Positions 8,302 to 16,702 of a stretch of DNA of 64,000 nucleotides are shown here, in pieces. Under the pieces are notes generated by a model. The model saw only the letters and a list, made by a program, of their open reading frames with translations. It searched no databases and had not been told where the DNA came from. The stretch comes from an uncultured Mediterraneibacter sp. Its GTDB lineage: Bacteria > Bacillota > Clostridia > Lachnospirales > Lachnospiraceae. Both the position numbers and the translations under genes were made by a program. Positions within the stretch are counted from its first letter, which is position 1, and the number at the start of each line of letters is the position of its first letter. Location: contig CALWMN010000002.1 of NCBI GenBank assembly GCA_944381935.1, positions 62,001-126,000 of the forward strand, written 5' to 3'.

Positions 8302-8772
8302 CTACAGTATAACTTCCATGCCCACCTTCTGCGGCTTCAGCCCGCAGGACTGATAGAATTTCATGGCGCTTTCGTTGCAGCTCCACACGTTCAGCGTGAC
8401 GTTGTAGCACCCGTGTTTTTTTGCAAAGTCGAGCACAGCGTGATAGAGCGTTTTGCCGATGTGCATCCCCCTTTTTGTCTCATCCACACACAGATCATCG
8501 ATATAGAGTGTCTTGATATCTGTCAGTATATTGTCGCCTGTATGCTGTTGAAAAATGCAGAACGCATAACCCTGCAGGCAGTCATTTTCATCAACGGCGG
8601 CAAAGACGGGCCTGCTCTTATCCTTTAAGATCCCTGCAAGCTGCCCGTCCGTATATTTGCGCTGCCCGCATTTGAACAGGTCAGGGCGCCCCCGGTGGTG
8701 CACCATTGCTACCTGCAAGAGCAGTTCATGGATCCTTTTGATGTCTTTTTCAGATGCCATACGTACTTTCAT
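8302..8772 (-). CDS. GNAT-family N-acetyltransferase
   Basis: Single-domain acetyltransferase of 156 residues. The acetyl-CoA pyrophosphate loop is seen in DETKRGMHIGKTLYHAVL, preceded by the beta-strand YIDDLCV. The C-terminal part NVTLNVWSCNESAMKFYQSCGL is the usual GNAT ending. N-terminal residues (VRMASEKDIKRIHELLLQV) are typical of the fold. The substrate cannot be read from the sequence. The ATG at 8772 follows AAAGGAG on the minus strand. The gene stands alone between the ThrE-type gene, in the same direction, and cfa, which is divergent. Confidence 0.88.
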   Translation of the reverse strand: MKVRMASEKDIKRIHELLLQVAMVHHRGRPDLFKCGQRKYTDGQLAGILKDKSRPVFAAVDENDCLQGYAFCIFQQHTGDNILTDIKTLYIDDLCVDETKRGMHIGKTLYHAVLDFAKKHGCYNVTLNVWSCNESAMKFYQSCGLKPQKVGMEVIL

Positions 8773-8892
8773 CTCTCATACTCCTTTTTCTTTCTGGTCA
8801 GTAAAATTCTAACATACTTTATCGCGGTAAGTAAAGAAAGTGTTTGAAATAGTGTTTTATTGTCAATGCTAGAAAGGAAAGGATTGGTAAAC

Positions 8893-10056
8893 ATGATAGC
8901 AGAACATGGAATGATTTCTTTTTTACGGAAATTTGACGAACATCCGTTTCTCGTGAAGATGGGAGGCAGGGATTACAAGATCGGGGAAGGCGACCCTTTG
9001 TTTACCGTGAGGTTTAACAGGCCGCTCCCGCTGAAAGACCTGCTCACCAGTACGTCTCTCGCTCTGGGGGAGGCTTACATGAACAAGGACCTTGAGATCG
9101 AAGGAGACCTCTATCAGGCATTGGACCATTTCCTGGGGCAGATGGGAAAATTCTCCACCGATCAGAATGCTCTTAAAAAACTGATTTTTCCTTCGTCTTC
9201 AAAGAAAAACCAGGAAAAAGAAGTGCAGAGCCACTATGATATCGGAAATGATTTCTACCGGCTGTGGCTGGATGATACGATGAGTTATTCCTGCGGCTAT
9301 TTCCTGCAAGGGCATGATACGCTTTATCAGGCGCAGGTGAACAAAGTGGATTATATCCTGAAAAAGCTCTGCCTAAAAGAGGGGATGTCTCTTCTTGACG
9401 TCGGCTGCGGCTGGGGCTTCCTGCTGATGGAAGCTGCGAAGAAATACCGGGCGCGCGGGACAGGGATCACACTCAGCGAAGAGCAGTATAAGGAGTGCCG
9501 GCGTCGGATCAGGGAGGAAGGGCTGGAAAACCTTGTGACAGTGAGACGGATGGATTACCGCGATCTGCCAGAGCTTGGGGAGCAGTTCGACCGGGTGGCC
9601 AGCGTCGGTATGGTGGAACATGTAGGAAGGGACAACTATAAATTGTTCCTGGACCGTGTCAACGGCGTGATGAAAGAAGGAGGGGTGTTCCTGCTCCATT
9701 CCATCAGCGCATTAAAAGAACATCCCGGAGACGCCTGGATCAAGAAATACATCTTCCCGGGCGGTACAGTCCCGAGCCTGCGGGAGCTGATATCCGCTAT
9801 GGCGGAGGGCGGTTTCCACACAATGGATGTGGAGAATTTAAGGCTCCACTACAACCGGACGCTGCTTTGCTGGAGGGAGAATTATCTGGCGCATCTGGAT
9901 GAGGTGAAAAAAATGTTTGATGAAAGATTTATCCGTATGTGGGACCTTTATCTGACTGCGTGTGCAGCGACATTCCACAGCGGTATCATAGATATCCATC
10001 AGATCCTCATGACAAAGGGAATCAACAATACTCTGCCGATGGTAAGGTGGTACTGA
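8893..10056 (+). CDS. cfa: Cyclopropane-fatty-acyl-phospholipid synthase
   Basis: Methyltransferase that adds a methylene from S-adenosylmethionine to unsaturated acyl chains of membrane lipids. The protein has 387 residues from ATG 8893, chosen because GAAAGGAAAGG precedes it at 8872-8882; a TTG at 8860 lies upstream of that site. The N-terminal lipid-binding region (about 1-110) is followed by QSHYDIGNDFYRLWLD, SYSCGYF, the SAM motif LLDVGCGWG and VGMVEHVG, all conserved in the family. The C-terminal LHYNRTLLCW and FHSGIIDIHQIL also match. It is a single-gene unit that ends at a long GC-rich hairpin. Confidence 0.93.
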   Translation: MIAEHGMISFLRKFDEHPFLVKMGGRDYKIGEGDPLFTVRFNRPLPLKDLLTSTSLALGEAYMNKDLEIEGDLYQALDHFLGQMGKFSTDQNALKKLIFPSSSKKNQEKEVQSHYDIGNDFYRLWLDDTMSYSCGYFLQGHDTLYQAQVNKVDYILKKLCLKEGMSLLDVGCGWGFLLMEAAKKYRARGTGITLSEEQYKECRRRIREEGLENLVTVRRMDYRDLPELGEQFDRVASVGMVEHVGRDNYKLFLDRVNGVMKEGGVFLLHSISALKEHPGDAWIKKYIFPGGTVPSLRELISAMAEGGFHTMDVENLRLHYNRTLLCWRENYLAHLDEVKKMFDERFIRMWDLYLTACAATFHSGIIDIHQILMTKGINNTLPMVRWY

Positions 10057-10076
10057 TATCTGAGAAGAAGATTCAG

Positions 10077-10112
10077 GAGGGGGTCAGGTTCCGGGCGGAA
10101 CCTGACCCCCTC
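10077..10112. terminator. Long GC-rich hairpin between convergent cfa and vWA genes
   Basis: GAGGGGGTCAGGTTCCG (10077-10093) is followed after two bases by its perfect complement (10096-10112). There is no strong T tract on the plus strand and only a mixed TC run on the minus strand. Position between convergent genes suggests a bidirectional terminator. The unusually perfect and long stem would also fit a dispersed REP-like element. Confidence 0.6.
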
Positions 10113-10114
10113 TG

Positions 10115-11494
10115 TCATATATTAAAGGTATTGCAGCAATGGAAATCCGTGTCAATGCTGTGGGCAATGATACGCACTTTTAAGTTCCGGGTGCTGCACA
10201 TGGTGCCAGGCGTGGCGGCAGATACATTCAGGTCCTCCGGGAGGACGAACTTGATGCAGCGGATACGCACGTCTTTGCACGTAGGTGAATCGTGGGCAGG
10301 AACTGTGATGGTTTTGATTCCTCTGGAATACTCTTTTCCCCGGCCGTCCACTTCGGTGAGGATGATTCCGAGAGCGGTTCGCCTGTGCGGACAGATATTT
10401 TTAAGGGTAAGATTCAGCTCTATGATACGCCCCTGAGATTCCAGATAGGTGTCGCCCAGGTCAACAGTGGCAGAATCCCGGCACCCTTCTACTGTCAGAT
10501 CCACAGGGAGAGGGCAGGGTTCCTGGACGGTGTCCGGACCGCAGTTGATTTCCACATAGGGCTCGGGAAACGTGACCAGATTGTTTTCGGCGTCAGAATA
10601 GGAGATCGACTGGTTGACCTGCCGGGAGCCTGTATCCTGTCCGATATGCGTGATATAAAATTCAAGGGATGCCCCTTCATTTCCCGAGACGCCAAGTTCA
10701 GGTATCTTCCATTGCAGGGCAGTCGGACTTAGCATCATCACAGTCCCTTTATCCGGCATGAGAATGTTTGAGATGTTGAAATCCGGGTTGATGACTTCGT
10801 CGATTACGATCTCGGTTGCACCGGGTTTGGAAATGTCGGCAGCAAGGTCTGCAAACAGATCCTCCAGCTCCGAGTCATCAGGAGTGACGGCGACATGGGA
10901 GTCGTCCGGATCCGTTGCCCAGTCATTGAGGATATCCACATCAATTCCGTCTGCCCCTGTCAGCCCGATGCAGTAAATCACGATCCCCATAGCCCGTGCA
11001 GCTGCGGCGGCAGGAGACGGATCAGGTCCTGCTGTCGTCTTCCCGTCGGTGAACATTACGATTACTTTCGCGTTTGCAGAAGCCATGTCAAAGAGAGAAA
11101 TGGCTGTCTCAAAAGCATCTGCATGGTTGGTAGAGCCGCCTGCCGTCAGAGATTCTATGGCAGAGTCCAGATCGGAAACAGAAGTGATTAACGCGGTGTC
11201 GGCAGACGCGCTTCCCGCGAAGCTGACAATACCGATCCGGCTTCCGGAACCGATATTTCCGTCCTGGGCGCCGTCTGTCGCCTCATCGATAATATCGACA
11301 AATGTTTTCGCACCGGCTTTCATGTTTTCCAGAGGACTTCCCGCCATACTTCCCGACCTGTCAAGCACAAGTACGATATCTGTCGGGTTGGCGGCGATAT
11401 CCGGAGCTGCCGCAAGGGCAAGAGTGACTTTGAGCGTCCCGCCGCAGTTTATCTGAGCGGCATCAATTTGTTTGTTAGAATTAGTAATACCCAT
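10115..11494 (-). CDS. von Willebrand factor A domain protein
   Basis: A 459-residue protein with a vWA domain at about 38-230. The metal-ion-dependent adhesion site is complete: DRSGS (D45, S47, S49), T122 in GGSTNHADAF and D150 in MFTDGK. After the domain come beta-rich sequence and a C-terminal region (about 325-459) rich in cysteine, including CRDSATVDL, CPHRR, CKDVRIRCIKF and a terminal HCC motif. I see no signal peptide, membrane helix or sorting signal. It could therefore be cytoplasmic, a spore-coat component or exported by an unusual route. The start follows a TGGAGGTAATC ribosome site. No operon partner is present, and its function is unknown. Confidence 0.8.
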   Translation of the reverse strand: MGITNSNKQIDAAQINCGGTLKVTLALAAAPDIAANPTDIVLVLDRSGSMAGSPLENMKAGAKTFVDIIDEATDGAQDGNIGSGSRIGIVSFAGSASADTALITSVSDLDSAIESLTAGGSTNHADAFETAISLFDMASANAKVIVMFTDGKTTAGPDPSPAAAAARAMGIVIYCIGLTGADGIDVDILNDWATDPDDSHVAVTPDDSELEDLFADLAADISKPGATEIVIDEVINPDFNISNILMPDKGTVMMLSPTALQWKIPELGVSGNEGASLEFYITHIGQDTGSRQVNQSISYSDAENNLVTFPEPYVEINCGPDTVQEPCPLPVDLTVEGCRDSATVDLGDTYLESQGRIIELNLTLKNICPHRRTALGIILTEVDGRGKEYSRGIKTITVPAHDSPTCKDVRIRCIKFVLPEDLNVSAATPGTMCSTRNLKVRIIAHSIDTDFHCCNTFNI

Positions 11495-11644
11495 CTGATT
11501 ACCTCCATATAATATAAGTTAGGGAAGAAAGCCCTTTGTAATATCATATGAACGGACTGCAAAAAACGGAACCTGTACCGGGACGTATCCTTTGCGCCGA
11601 ATGTACGTTCTGGTAAAATGGGGTTTAAAGGAGATGGTAAAAGG

Positions 11645-12907
11645 GTGGAGAGAATGTATGTCTGCATCGACCTGAAATCATTCTATGCCTCGGTGGAGTG
11701 CCGGGAGAGAGGGCTTGACCCGATGACGGCGAACCTTGTCGTCGCAGACCCGGAGAGGACGGATAGGACGATCTGCCTCGCTGTATCGCCGGCTATGAAG
11801 GCTCTGGGTGTGCCGGGACGGTGCAGGGTGTTTGAGATCCCCCGTGAGATCGAATATGTCATGGCGCCTCCGCGGATGCAGCTTTATATCGATTATTCCG
11901 CAGAGATCTACGGGGTGTACTTGAGATATATTTCAAAAGAGGACATCCATGTATACAGCATCGACGAGGCCTTTATGGATGTGACGGACTATCTGGGAAT
12001 GTACCGCATGACGGCGAAAGAACTCGCTGTGAAGATGATGGAGGACGTCCTGAGGACAACGGGCATTACGGCGACGGCAGGGATCGGAACGAATCTGTAC
12101 CTGGCGAAGGTGGCTCTGGACATCATGGCGAAACATGCAGAGGACCATATCGGGATACTTGACGAAGAGTCCTATCGGAAGAATTTGTGGGATCATAAGC
12201 CGCTGACCGATTTCTGGCGTGTGGGTTCCGGTACGGTAAAGCGGCTCGCCCGGGCAGGTATCTCAACAATGCGGGAGATTGCCGGGGCGGATGAGGACCT
12301 GCTCTACAGAATATTCGGGATTGACGCGGAACTCCTGATCGACCATGCGTGGGGAAGGGAGCCGGCTACTATGGCAGACATCAAAGCATACAGACCAAAG
12401 ACACAATCCGTCTCCTCCGGGCAGGTGTTGGGGTGCGACTACGATTTTGCCCATGCCCGCCTGGCAGTAAAAGAGATGGCGGATGCCCTCTGCCTTGAAC
12501 TGGTGGACAGAGGGCTGGCCACAGATTCTGTCACCCTTTATGTGGGTTATGCGAACCGGGCGCAGAGGAAGCCCGCCCATAAGACGGTCTCCCTTCCGGC
12601 TGCAACCAATTCTGCCCGTCAGATCCTCTCATATGCCGTCCGGCTTTATGAGGAGATTACGGACAGGCATACGCCGGTCCGCCGCCTGAGCCTTTCGTTT
12701 AACAATGTGTCGGATGAGGCGTATCAGCAGTATGATCTGTTTACGGATCCCGCAGAGCTTGAAAGGGAGCGCAGGATGCAGAAGGCGATGCTGGAGATTA
12801 AGGATAAATATGGGAAAAACGCGATTCTAAGAGGCATGGATCTGCTGGAGGGCGCCACGGCGATGGAGAGAAACCGCCAGATCGGAGGCCATAAAAGTGG
12901 GATATAG
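11645..12907 (+). CDS. Y-family DNA polymerase (UvrX/YqjW-like)
   Basis: Translesion DNA polymerase of the DinB/UmuC superfamily, about 420 residues. Catalytic signatures are CIDLKSFYASVEC (first metal aspartate), the fingers-region VSPAMKALGVPGRCRVFE, and YSIDEAFMDVTDYL with the second acidic pair. TAGIGTNLYLAKVALDIMAKH and a helix-hairpin-helix region (VGSGTVKRLARAGI) follow, with a little-finger domain after about residue 235. GTG at 11645 was chosen because AGGAG (11629-11633) lies 11 bases before it; the ATG at 11618 has no ribosome site. The next gene, a YolD-like protein, overlaps its end, matching the UvrX-YolD pairing known from Bacillus and its phages. Confidence 0.92.
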   Translation: MERMYVCIDLKSFYASVECRERGLDPMTANLVVADPERTDRTICLAVSPAMKALGVPGRCRVFEIPREIEYVMAPPRMQLYIDYSAEIYGVYLRYISKEDIHVYSIDEAFMDVTDYLGMYRMTAKELAVKMMEDVLRTTGITATAGIGTNLYLAKVALDIMAKHAEDHIGILDEESYRKNLWDHKPLTDFWRVGSGTVKRLARAGISTMREIAGADEDLLYRIFGIDAELLIDHAWGREPATMADIKAYRPKTQSVSSGQVLGCDYDFAHARLAVKEMADALCLELVDRGLATDSVTLYVGYANRAQRKPAHKTVSLPAATNSARQILSYAVRLYEEITDRHTPVRRLSLSFNNVSDEAYQQYDLFTDPAELERERRMQKAMLEIKDKYGKNAILRGMDLLEGATAMERNRQIGGHKSGI

Positions 12908-13238
12908 AGAGAAGATGCCCCGGGAGGAGAGGGCAAAGCAGTTCATGCCTTTCGCAGCGCTCAAAGGATACCCGGACGCGCTGCGGAAAAAGGAGAGGGC
13001 CGTCGTATCGAGGAGAGAGCTTTCAGAAGAATATGCGGGGGAGCTGGACAGGAAACTCAGGCAGATGAGGAAGAATGATATTGTTACAGCGGTTTATTTC
13101 AAGAGAGGAGAGTACCTGAAGGTCACAGGGATGGTCACGGGAATTGATAGGACAGCCAGGATACTTAGGATCGTGAATACGAAGATCCCTTTCGGAGATC
13201 TGTATGACCTGATCCTGGAGCGGAAGGGGTTTCAGTGA
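12897..13238 (+). CDS. YolD-like protein, partner of the Y-family polymerase
   Basis: A 113-residue protein with the YolD-like opening REKMPREERAKQFMPFAALKGYPDALR. A charged helix (ELDRKLRQMRKNDIVTAVYF) and a small beta domain follow. GTG at 12897 is preceded by GGAGG at 12884-12888 and overlaps the polymerase stop by 11 bases, so translation is coupled. YolD proteins are found beside UvrX-type polymerases and are thought to act as UmuD-like accessories. The biochemical role is not established, and here it is inferred from the pairing. Confidence 0.83.
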   Translation: MGYREKMPREERAKQFMPFAALKGYPDALRKKERAVVSRRELSEEYAGELDRKLRQMRKNDIVTAVYFKRGEYLKVTGMVTGIDRTARILRIVNTKIPFGDLYDLILERKGFQ

Positions 13239-13287
13239 CAGAGGGGCGGCGTTTGAAGCGAAAAGTCAGGGAAAAGATGAAATTTTC

Positions 13288-13329
13288 TTGACTTTTCTTT
13301 TTTACCGTATATAATTATCTAAGATAATT
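13288..13329 (+). promoter_or_regulatory. marR-MFS promoter with palindromic operator
   Basis: TTGACT (13288-13293), 16 bases, TATAAT (13310-13315). The perfect inverted repeat AATTATCT (13313-13320), A, AGATAATT (13322-13329) overlaps the -10, and another TTAATTATTTG follows. AT-rich palindromes over the promoter are typical MarR autorepression sites. Confidence 0.65.
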
Positions 13330-13364
13330 ACTTTTGTTAATTATTTGAAAGGAGAGGTGTTCTT

Positions 13365-13841
13365 TTGGATATATCATTTGTGAAGCAATTTCTGGCGTCC
13401 TGCCATAATGTAAAGCGGATCGCGGAGCTGATGCCAGAACTGCCGGCAGGGATGACGCCCCGGCATATCCATGTGATCGACGCAGTCTTTGAGCTGGGAA
13501 GACGGGAAGAGCTTGTCAGGGTCAGCGATATCAGTGAGTACTTTAATGTGACGCGTCCCAGTATCACAAAACTGATCCATGAGCTGGAAAATATGGGCGT
13601 GGTAGAAAAGAAGCCGGATTCCGCCGACAAGAGGGTAGTTCTGCTTCGGCTGACAGAACTTGGGCAGGAGTATTATGATTTCTATATCACAAAGTACCAC
13701 ACATGGGTGGCAGAGCAGCTTGCCGGGATAGATCCTCAAGAACTCTGCATTACGGCAAATGTGATCAATCAGGTTTATGGGATACTTTCTACAAGGAAAA
13801 TGGAGGAAAATGAAAATGAAGGAAACAGAGAAAAAAATTGA
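13365..13841 (+). CDS. MarR-family transcriptional regulator
   Basis: Winged-helix regulator of 158 residues starting at TTG 13365, placed after AAAGGAGAGG. The helix-turn-helix is seen in LVRVSDISEYFNVTRPSITKLIHELENMGVVEKKPDSADKRVVLLRLTELG, where DKR of the wing is the MarR hallmark. The protein probably represses its own operon through the palindrome on the promoter and responds to a compound exported by the downstream MFS pump. The MFS start codon lies inside the end of this gene, so the two are translationally linked. Confidence 0.92.
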   Translation: MDISFVKQFLASCHNVKRIAELMPELPAGMTPRHIHVIDAVFELGRREELVRVSDISEYFNVTRPSITKLIHELENMGVVEKKPDSADKRVVLLRLTELGQEYYDFYITKYHTWVAEQLAGIDPQELCITANVINQVYGILSTRKMEENENEGNREKN

Positions 13842-15246
13842 TGCGAAACTTGTGCTCTCCATTCTGGCAGCAGGGATCATGTCGTTCTCCGGAGTGGTGG
13901 TGGAGACGGCGATGAACGTAACATTCCCGACGCTGATGGAGGAATTTGGCATAGGGACATCCACTGTGCAGTGGATTACGACAGGATATCTGCTCGTCCT
14001 GGCGATTATCATCCCCGCGTCCTCTTACCTGAAGAAGCGGTTTACAACAAAGGCGCTGTTCGTCACGGCGGTATGCCTGTTCATCATCGGTACGGTCATG
14101 GCGGCCGCAGCTCCGGTGTTTGCCATTCTGCTTCTGGGAAGGCTGATCCAGGGAGTCGGTACGGGGATCGCCCTGCCGATGATGTTCAATATTGTCCTGG
14201 AACAGGTTCCGGAGAACCGGCTCGGCCTTATGATGGGGATTGCGTCGCTGATCACTGCAATGGCGCCTGCGGTAGGCCCCTCGCTTGGAGGCGTGATTGT
14301 CAGCTATTTCGGATGGAGGATGATCTTTGTGGTATTGCTGCCGCTTCTGGTCCTCTCCTTCCTGTTCGGAGTGACATCCATAAGACAGGTGACAGAGACG
14401 GGAAGGCTCTCATTCCAGGTTGTGGATTACCTGTTTGTTGCAGTTGGATTTGCCTGTTTTATCTTTGCCACGAGCATGGCGTCTGAAGCAGGATGGACAA
14501 GCGCCAGAGTGGCCGTGCTGTTCCTTGTGAGTATTTTCGCTATTGTGCGGTTCTACCGGAGGAGCCTGCGCTCTGAGGCGCCCCTTATTGATGTCAGGGT
14601 CTTTCGCTGCCTCCCTTTTTCTCTCAGTGTCATGACGCTGCTGCTTATCCAGTTTATCTGCCTGGGGCTGGGGTATCTGATCCCCAATTATTCCCAGATC
14701 GTTTCCGGGGAAGAAGCGTTTCTTGCGGGATGCCTCCTGCTCCCGGGATGTATCCTGGGAGCGTGCCTGTCCCCGGCCAGCGGAAGGCTGTTAGACCGCT
14801 TCGGCGCTAAGAGGCCGATCCTTATCGGGATCACAGCTATCATCATCTCGCTGTGCTGCTTTAGTATATTTGAAGCGGGTCTTACAACGGGACTGTTTAT
14901 TTTATTCTATCTGTTCTTTGCGTTTGGGCAGGGATTTTCATCGGGAAATACCATGACAAATGGTCTGCGTCAGCTTCCGGCAAAGAAGAATGCAGACGGG
15001 AATGCGGTGTTCAATACCTTGCAGCAGCTCGCCGGGGCAATCGGCACATCGGTGATCACAACGATTGTGGCTTCTGCACAGGCGGCACGCCCGGATGATA
15101 TGGCTCTGGCTACGATGGAAGGGAGCAGAAATTCCTTTTATCTCCTCACAGTACTTGCAGCGGCGGCACTTCTCTGCTCCTGCGGAGTGTTTTTCCTGGG
15201 GAGAAAGCAGGACGGGCATGTGCGTGATACCGGTCTGAACCACTAG
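13816..15246 (+). CDS. DHA2-family MFS multidrug efflux transporter
   Basis: Drug:proton antiporter of the EmrB/QacA type, 476 residues and about 14 membrane segments. Family motifs include VVETAMNVTFPTLMEEFG in helix 1, TTGYLLVLAIIIPASSYLKKRF, the helix 4-5 motif LLGRLIQGVGTGIALPM and the antiporter motif C region APAVGPSLGGVIVSYFGWRMIF. ATG 13816 has GGAGG (13802-13806) 9 bases before it; ATG 13810 is too close. It overlaps marR by 26 bases, and a strong terminator follows at once. Substrates cannot be predicted beyond likely toxic organic compounds. Confidence 0.92.
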   Translation: MKETEKKIDAKLVLSILAAGIMSFSGVVVETAMNVTFPTLMEEFGIGTSTVQWITTGYLLVLAIIIPASSYLKKRFTTKALFVTAVCLFIIGTVMAAAAPVFAILLLGRLIQGVGTGIALPMMFNIVLEQVPENRLGLMMGIASLITAMAPAVGPSLGGVIVSYFGWRMIFVVLLPLLVLSFLFGVTSIRQVTETGRLSFQVVDYLFVAVGFACFIFATSMASEAGWTSARVAVLFLVSIFAIVRFYRRSLRSEAPLIDVRVFRCLPFSLSVMTLLLIQFICLGLGYLIPNYSQIVSGEEAFLAGCLLLPGCILGACLSPASGRLLDRFGAKRPILIGITAIIISLCCFSIFEAGLTTGLFILFYLFFAFGQGFSSGNTMTNGLRQLPAKKNADGNAVFNTLQQLAGAIGTSVITTIVASAQAARPDDMALATMEGSRNSFYLLTVLAAAALLCSCGVFFLGRKQDGHVRDTGLNH

Positions 15247-15275
15247 AAAAAGACGCAGGGTTCCTGCGTCTTTTT
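15247..15275 (+). terminator. Intrinsic terminator after the MFS gene
   Basis: AAAAAGACGCAGG (15247-15259) and CCTGCGTCTTTTT (15263-15275) form a perfect 13-bp stem with a three-base loop and a T run. Confidence 0.92.
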
Positions 15276-15316
15276 CATGTCCTGTGAAAAATGAGAAAAT
15301 ATATCAACTGCATATA

Positions 15317-15375
15317 TTGATATTGGCTCTCATTTAGTGTAATATACTGGTAAAAGTTAGATATAACTAACTAAC
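15317..15375 (+). promoter_or_regulatory. DUF2325 promoter with GTTAG-N6-CTAAC box
   Basis: TTGATA (15317-15322), 17 bases, TAATAT (15340-15345). GTTAG (15356-15360), ATATAA, CTAAC (15367-15371) lies about ten bases after the -10, with a further overlapping CTAAC at 15371-15375. The same box at the same place is found before enolase and ahpC. Confidence 0.6.
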
Positions 15376-15425
15376 GAAAAAGGAAACGGCAAAACTCATC
15401 AGTATATAGATACAGGAGGTAAGAT

Positions 15426-15707
15426 ATGAGTGTTGTGATTATAGGCGGCCACGACAGGATGGTTTGTCAGTACAAGAAGATATGTAAGCAGTATAACTGC
15501 AAGGCAAAGGTATTCACGCAGATGTCAGCGAATCTGGGCAAGCAGATCGGAAGCCCGGATCTGATCGTGCTTTTCACAAATACTGTATCACACAAGATGG
15601 TGCGCTGCGCGGTGGAAGAGGCAGGCAGATGCAATGCGGACGTGGTACGCTGCCATACCAGCAGCAAGAACGCATTAGAAGAGATTCTGGGAAACGTGTG
15701 TGCGTAA
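15426..15707 (+). CDS. DUF2325 domain-containing protein
   Basis: A 93-residue protein that is almost entirely one DUF2325 domain. It opens with SVVIIGGHDRMVCQYKKICKQYNC, an alpha/beta fold with a glycine-rich first loop, and ends with VRCHTSSKNALEEIL. Cysteines are present at several positions, including CKQYNC and CNADVVRC. The function of the family is unknown; members are often found near iron-uptake genes in Clostridia. AGGAGG stands just before the start. The gene has its own promoter and a shared operator-like box. A bidirectional terminator separates it from the S1-domain gene. Confidence 0.88.
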   Translation: MSVVIIGGHDRMVCQYKKICKQYNCKAKVFTQMSANLGKQIGSPDLIVLFTNTVSHKMVRCAVEEAGRCNADVVRCHTSSKNALEEILGNVCA

Positions 15708-15746
15708 GAAACGCCGGACATGCGGGAGCGGCCCGGAAAAAGATAT

Positions 15747-15789
15747 AAAAAACTCTGAATCCTGGTTTGGCAGGGCTTCAGAGTTTTTT
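15747..15789. terminator. Bidirectional terminator between DUF2325 and the S1-domain gene
   Basis: AAAAAACTCTGAA (15747-15759) pairs with TTCAGAGTTTTTT (15777-15789). The A and T runs make it work in both directions, which suits its place between convergent genes. Confidence 0.92.
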
Positions 15790-15797
15790 GTCAGTTT

Positions 15798-16538
15798 TTA
15801 CAGCTTCAGGTTTTTGAAGAGATCTCCGAGATTTGTCCCGATATTCTCGCTTTTCGGAATCACCACTTTCTCCTCCGGCTCTTCCCTGGACTCCTCGAGT
15901 GCCTTCATGCTGAGGCTGATTTTGCCGTCTTTGATCCCGATGACCTTTACTTTTACAGTGTCCCCCACACTCAGGACATCAGAAGGGAGCTTCACACGCT
16001 TCTGCGAAATCTGCGAGACATGGACCAGACCGGACAGACCGTTCTCAAGCTTTACAAATGCGCCGTAGCTCTGGAGTGTCTCGACTGTCCCTTCCATAAC
16101 AGTACCGATCTTAAGGTTTGCAATCTGTTCTTCGCGTGCCTTTTTCTCCTTCTCTTTGAGAATCTCGCGGGCAGAGAGGACAAGGCGGTTGTTCGCCTGA
16201 TCCACCTCAATGACACGGACTTCGATGTCTTTGAGGAGATAGGTCTCAAGATCTTCGATGTAGGAAAGGGATAACTTGGAAGCGGGGACAAAACCTCTAA
16301 GCCCCTCTACCATGACAATGACTCCGCCGTTCACTACTCCCTCTACCTTTACAGGGAGAACTGTCTTGTCATCCATATATTCCTGAACCCTGTTCCAGGG
16401 GTTGGCGTCATCAAAATGTTCCTCATAATCCGCCATTGTCTCAGCGGGAGCGTCTGCTGACAGATCTGCTGTCCCTGTCTCTGGCGTTGCCTCCGGTGTT
16501 GCGGTTGTCTGTAATTCTTCTTTCATTTCTTCGCTCAT
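15798..16538 (-). CDS. S1 RNA-binding domain protein (RpsA-like)
   Basis: A 246-residue protein with an acidic, alanine- and threonine-rich N-terminal tail of about 50 residues followed by two S1 OB-fold domains. The first (about 58-128) contains VKVEGVVNGGVIVMVEGLRGFVPASKLS, and the second (about 145-215) contains GTVMEGTVETLQSYGAFVKLENGLSGLVHVSQIS. This is much shorter than the four- to six-domain ribosomal protein S1, so it is a truncated S1-like form common in Clostridia. It probably binds mRNA or helps translation. ATG 16538 follows GAGG on the minus strand. Both gene ends are clear, since a terminator follows. Confidence 0.88.
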   Translation of the reverse strand: MSEEMKEELQTTATPEATPETGTADLSADAPAETMADYEEHFDDANPWNRVQEYMDDKTVLPVKVEGVVNGGVIVMVEGLRGFVPASKLSLSYIEDLETYLLKDIEVRVIEVDQANNRLVLSAREILKEKEKKAREEQIANLKIGTVMEGTVETLQSYGAFVKLENGLSGLVHVSQISQKRVKLPSDVLSVGDTVKVKVIGIKDGKISLSMKALEESREEPEEKVVIPKSENIGTNLGDLFKNLKL

Positions 16539-16702
16539 TGGTAGCACCTCAATTTACTTTCTTTTTGTTCAATGGAAACAGTATACCATAAAATACAGCC
16601 AAAAAACAACTAATCTGTGAAAACCCGTTGACGAAACTGCAAAAAAATGGCAAGCTACTAAAAAGAAGTTATTTTGGAAGGAAGAGGATTGGAGATAAAT
16701 AT

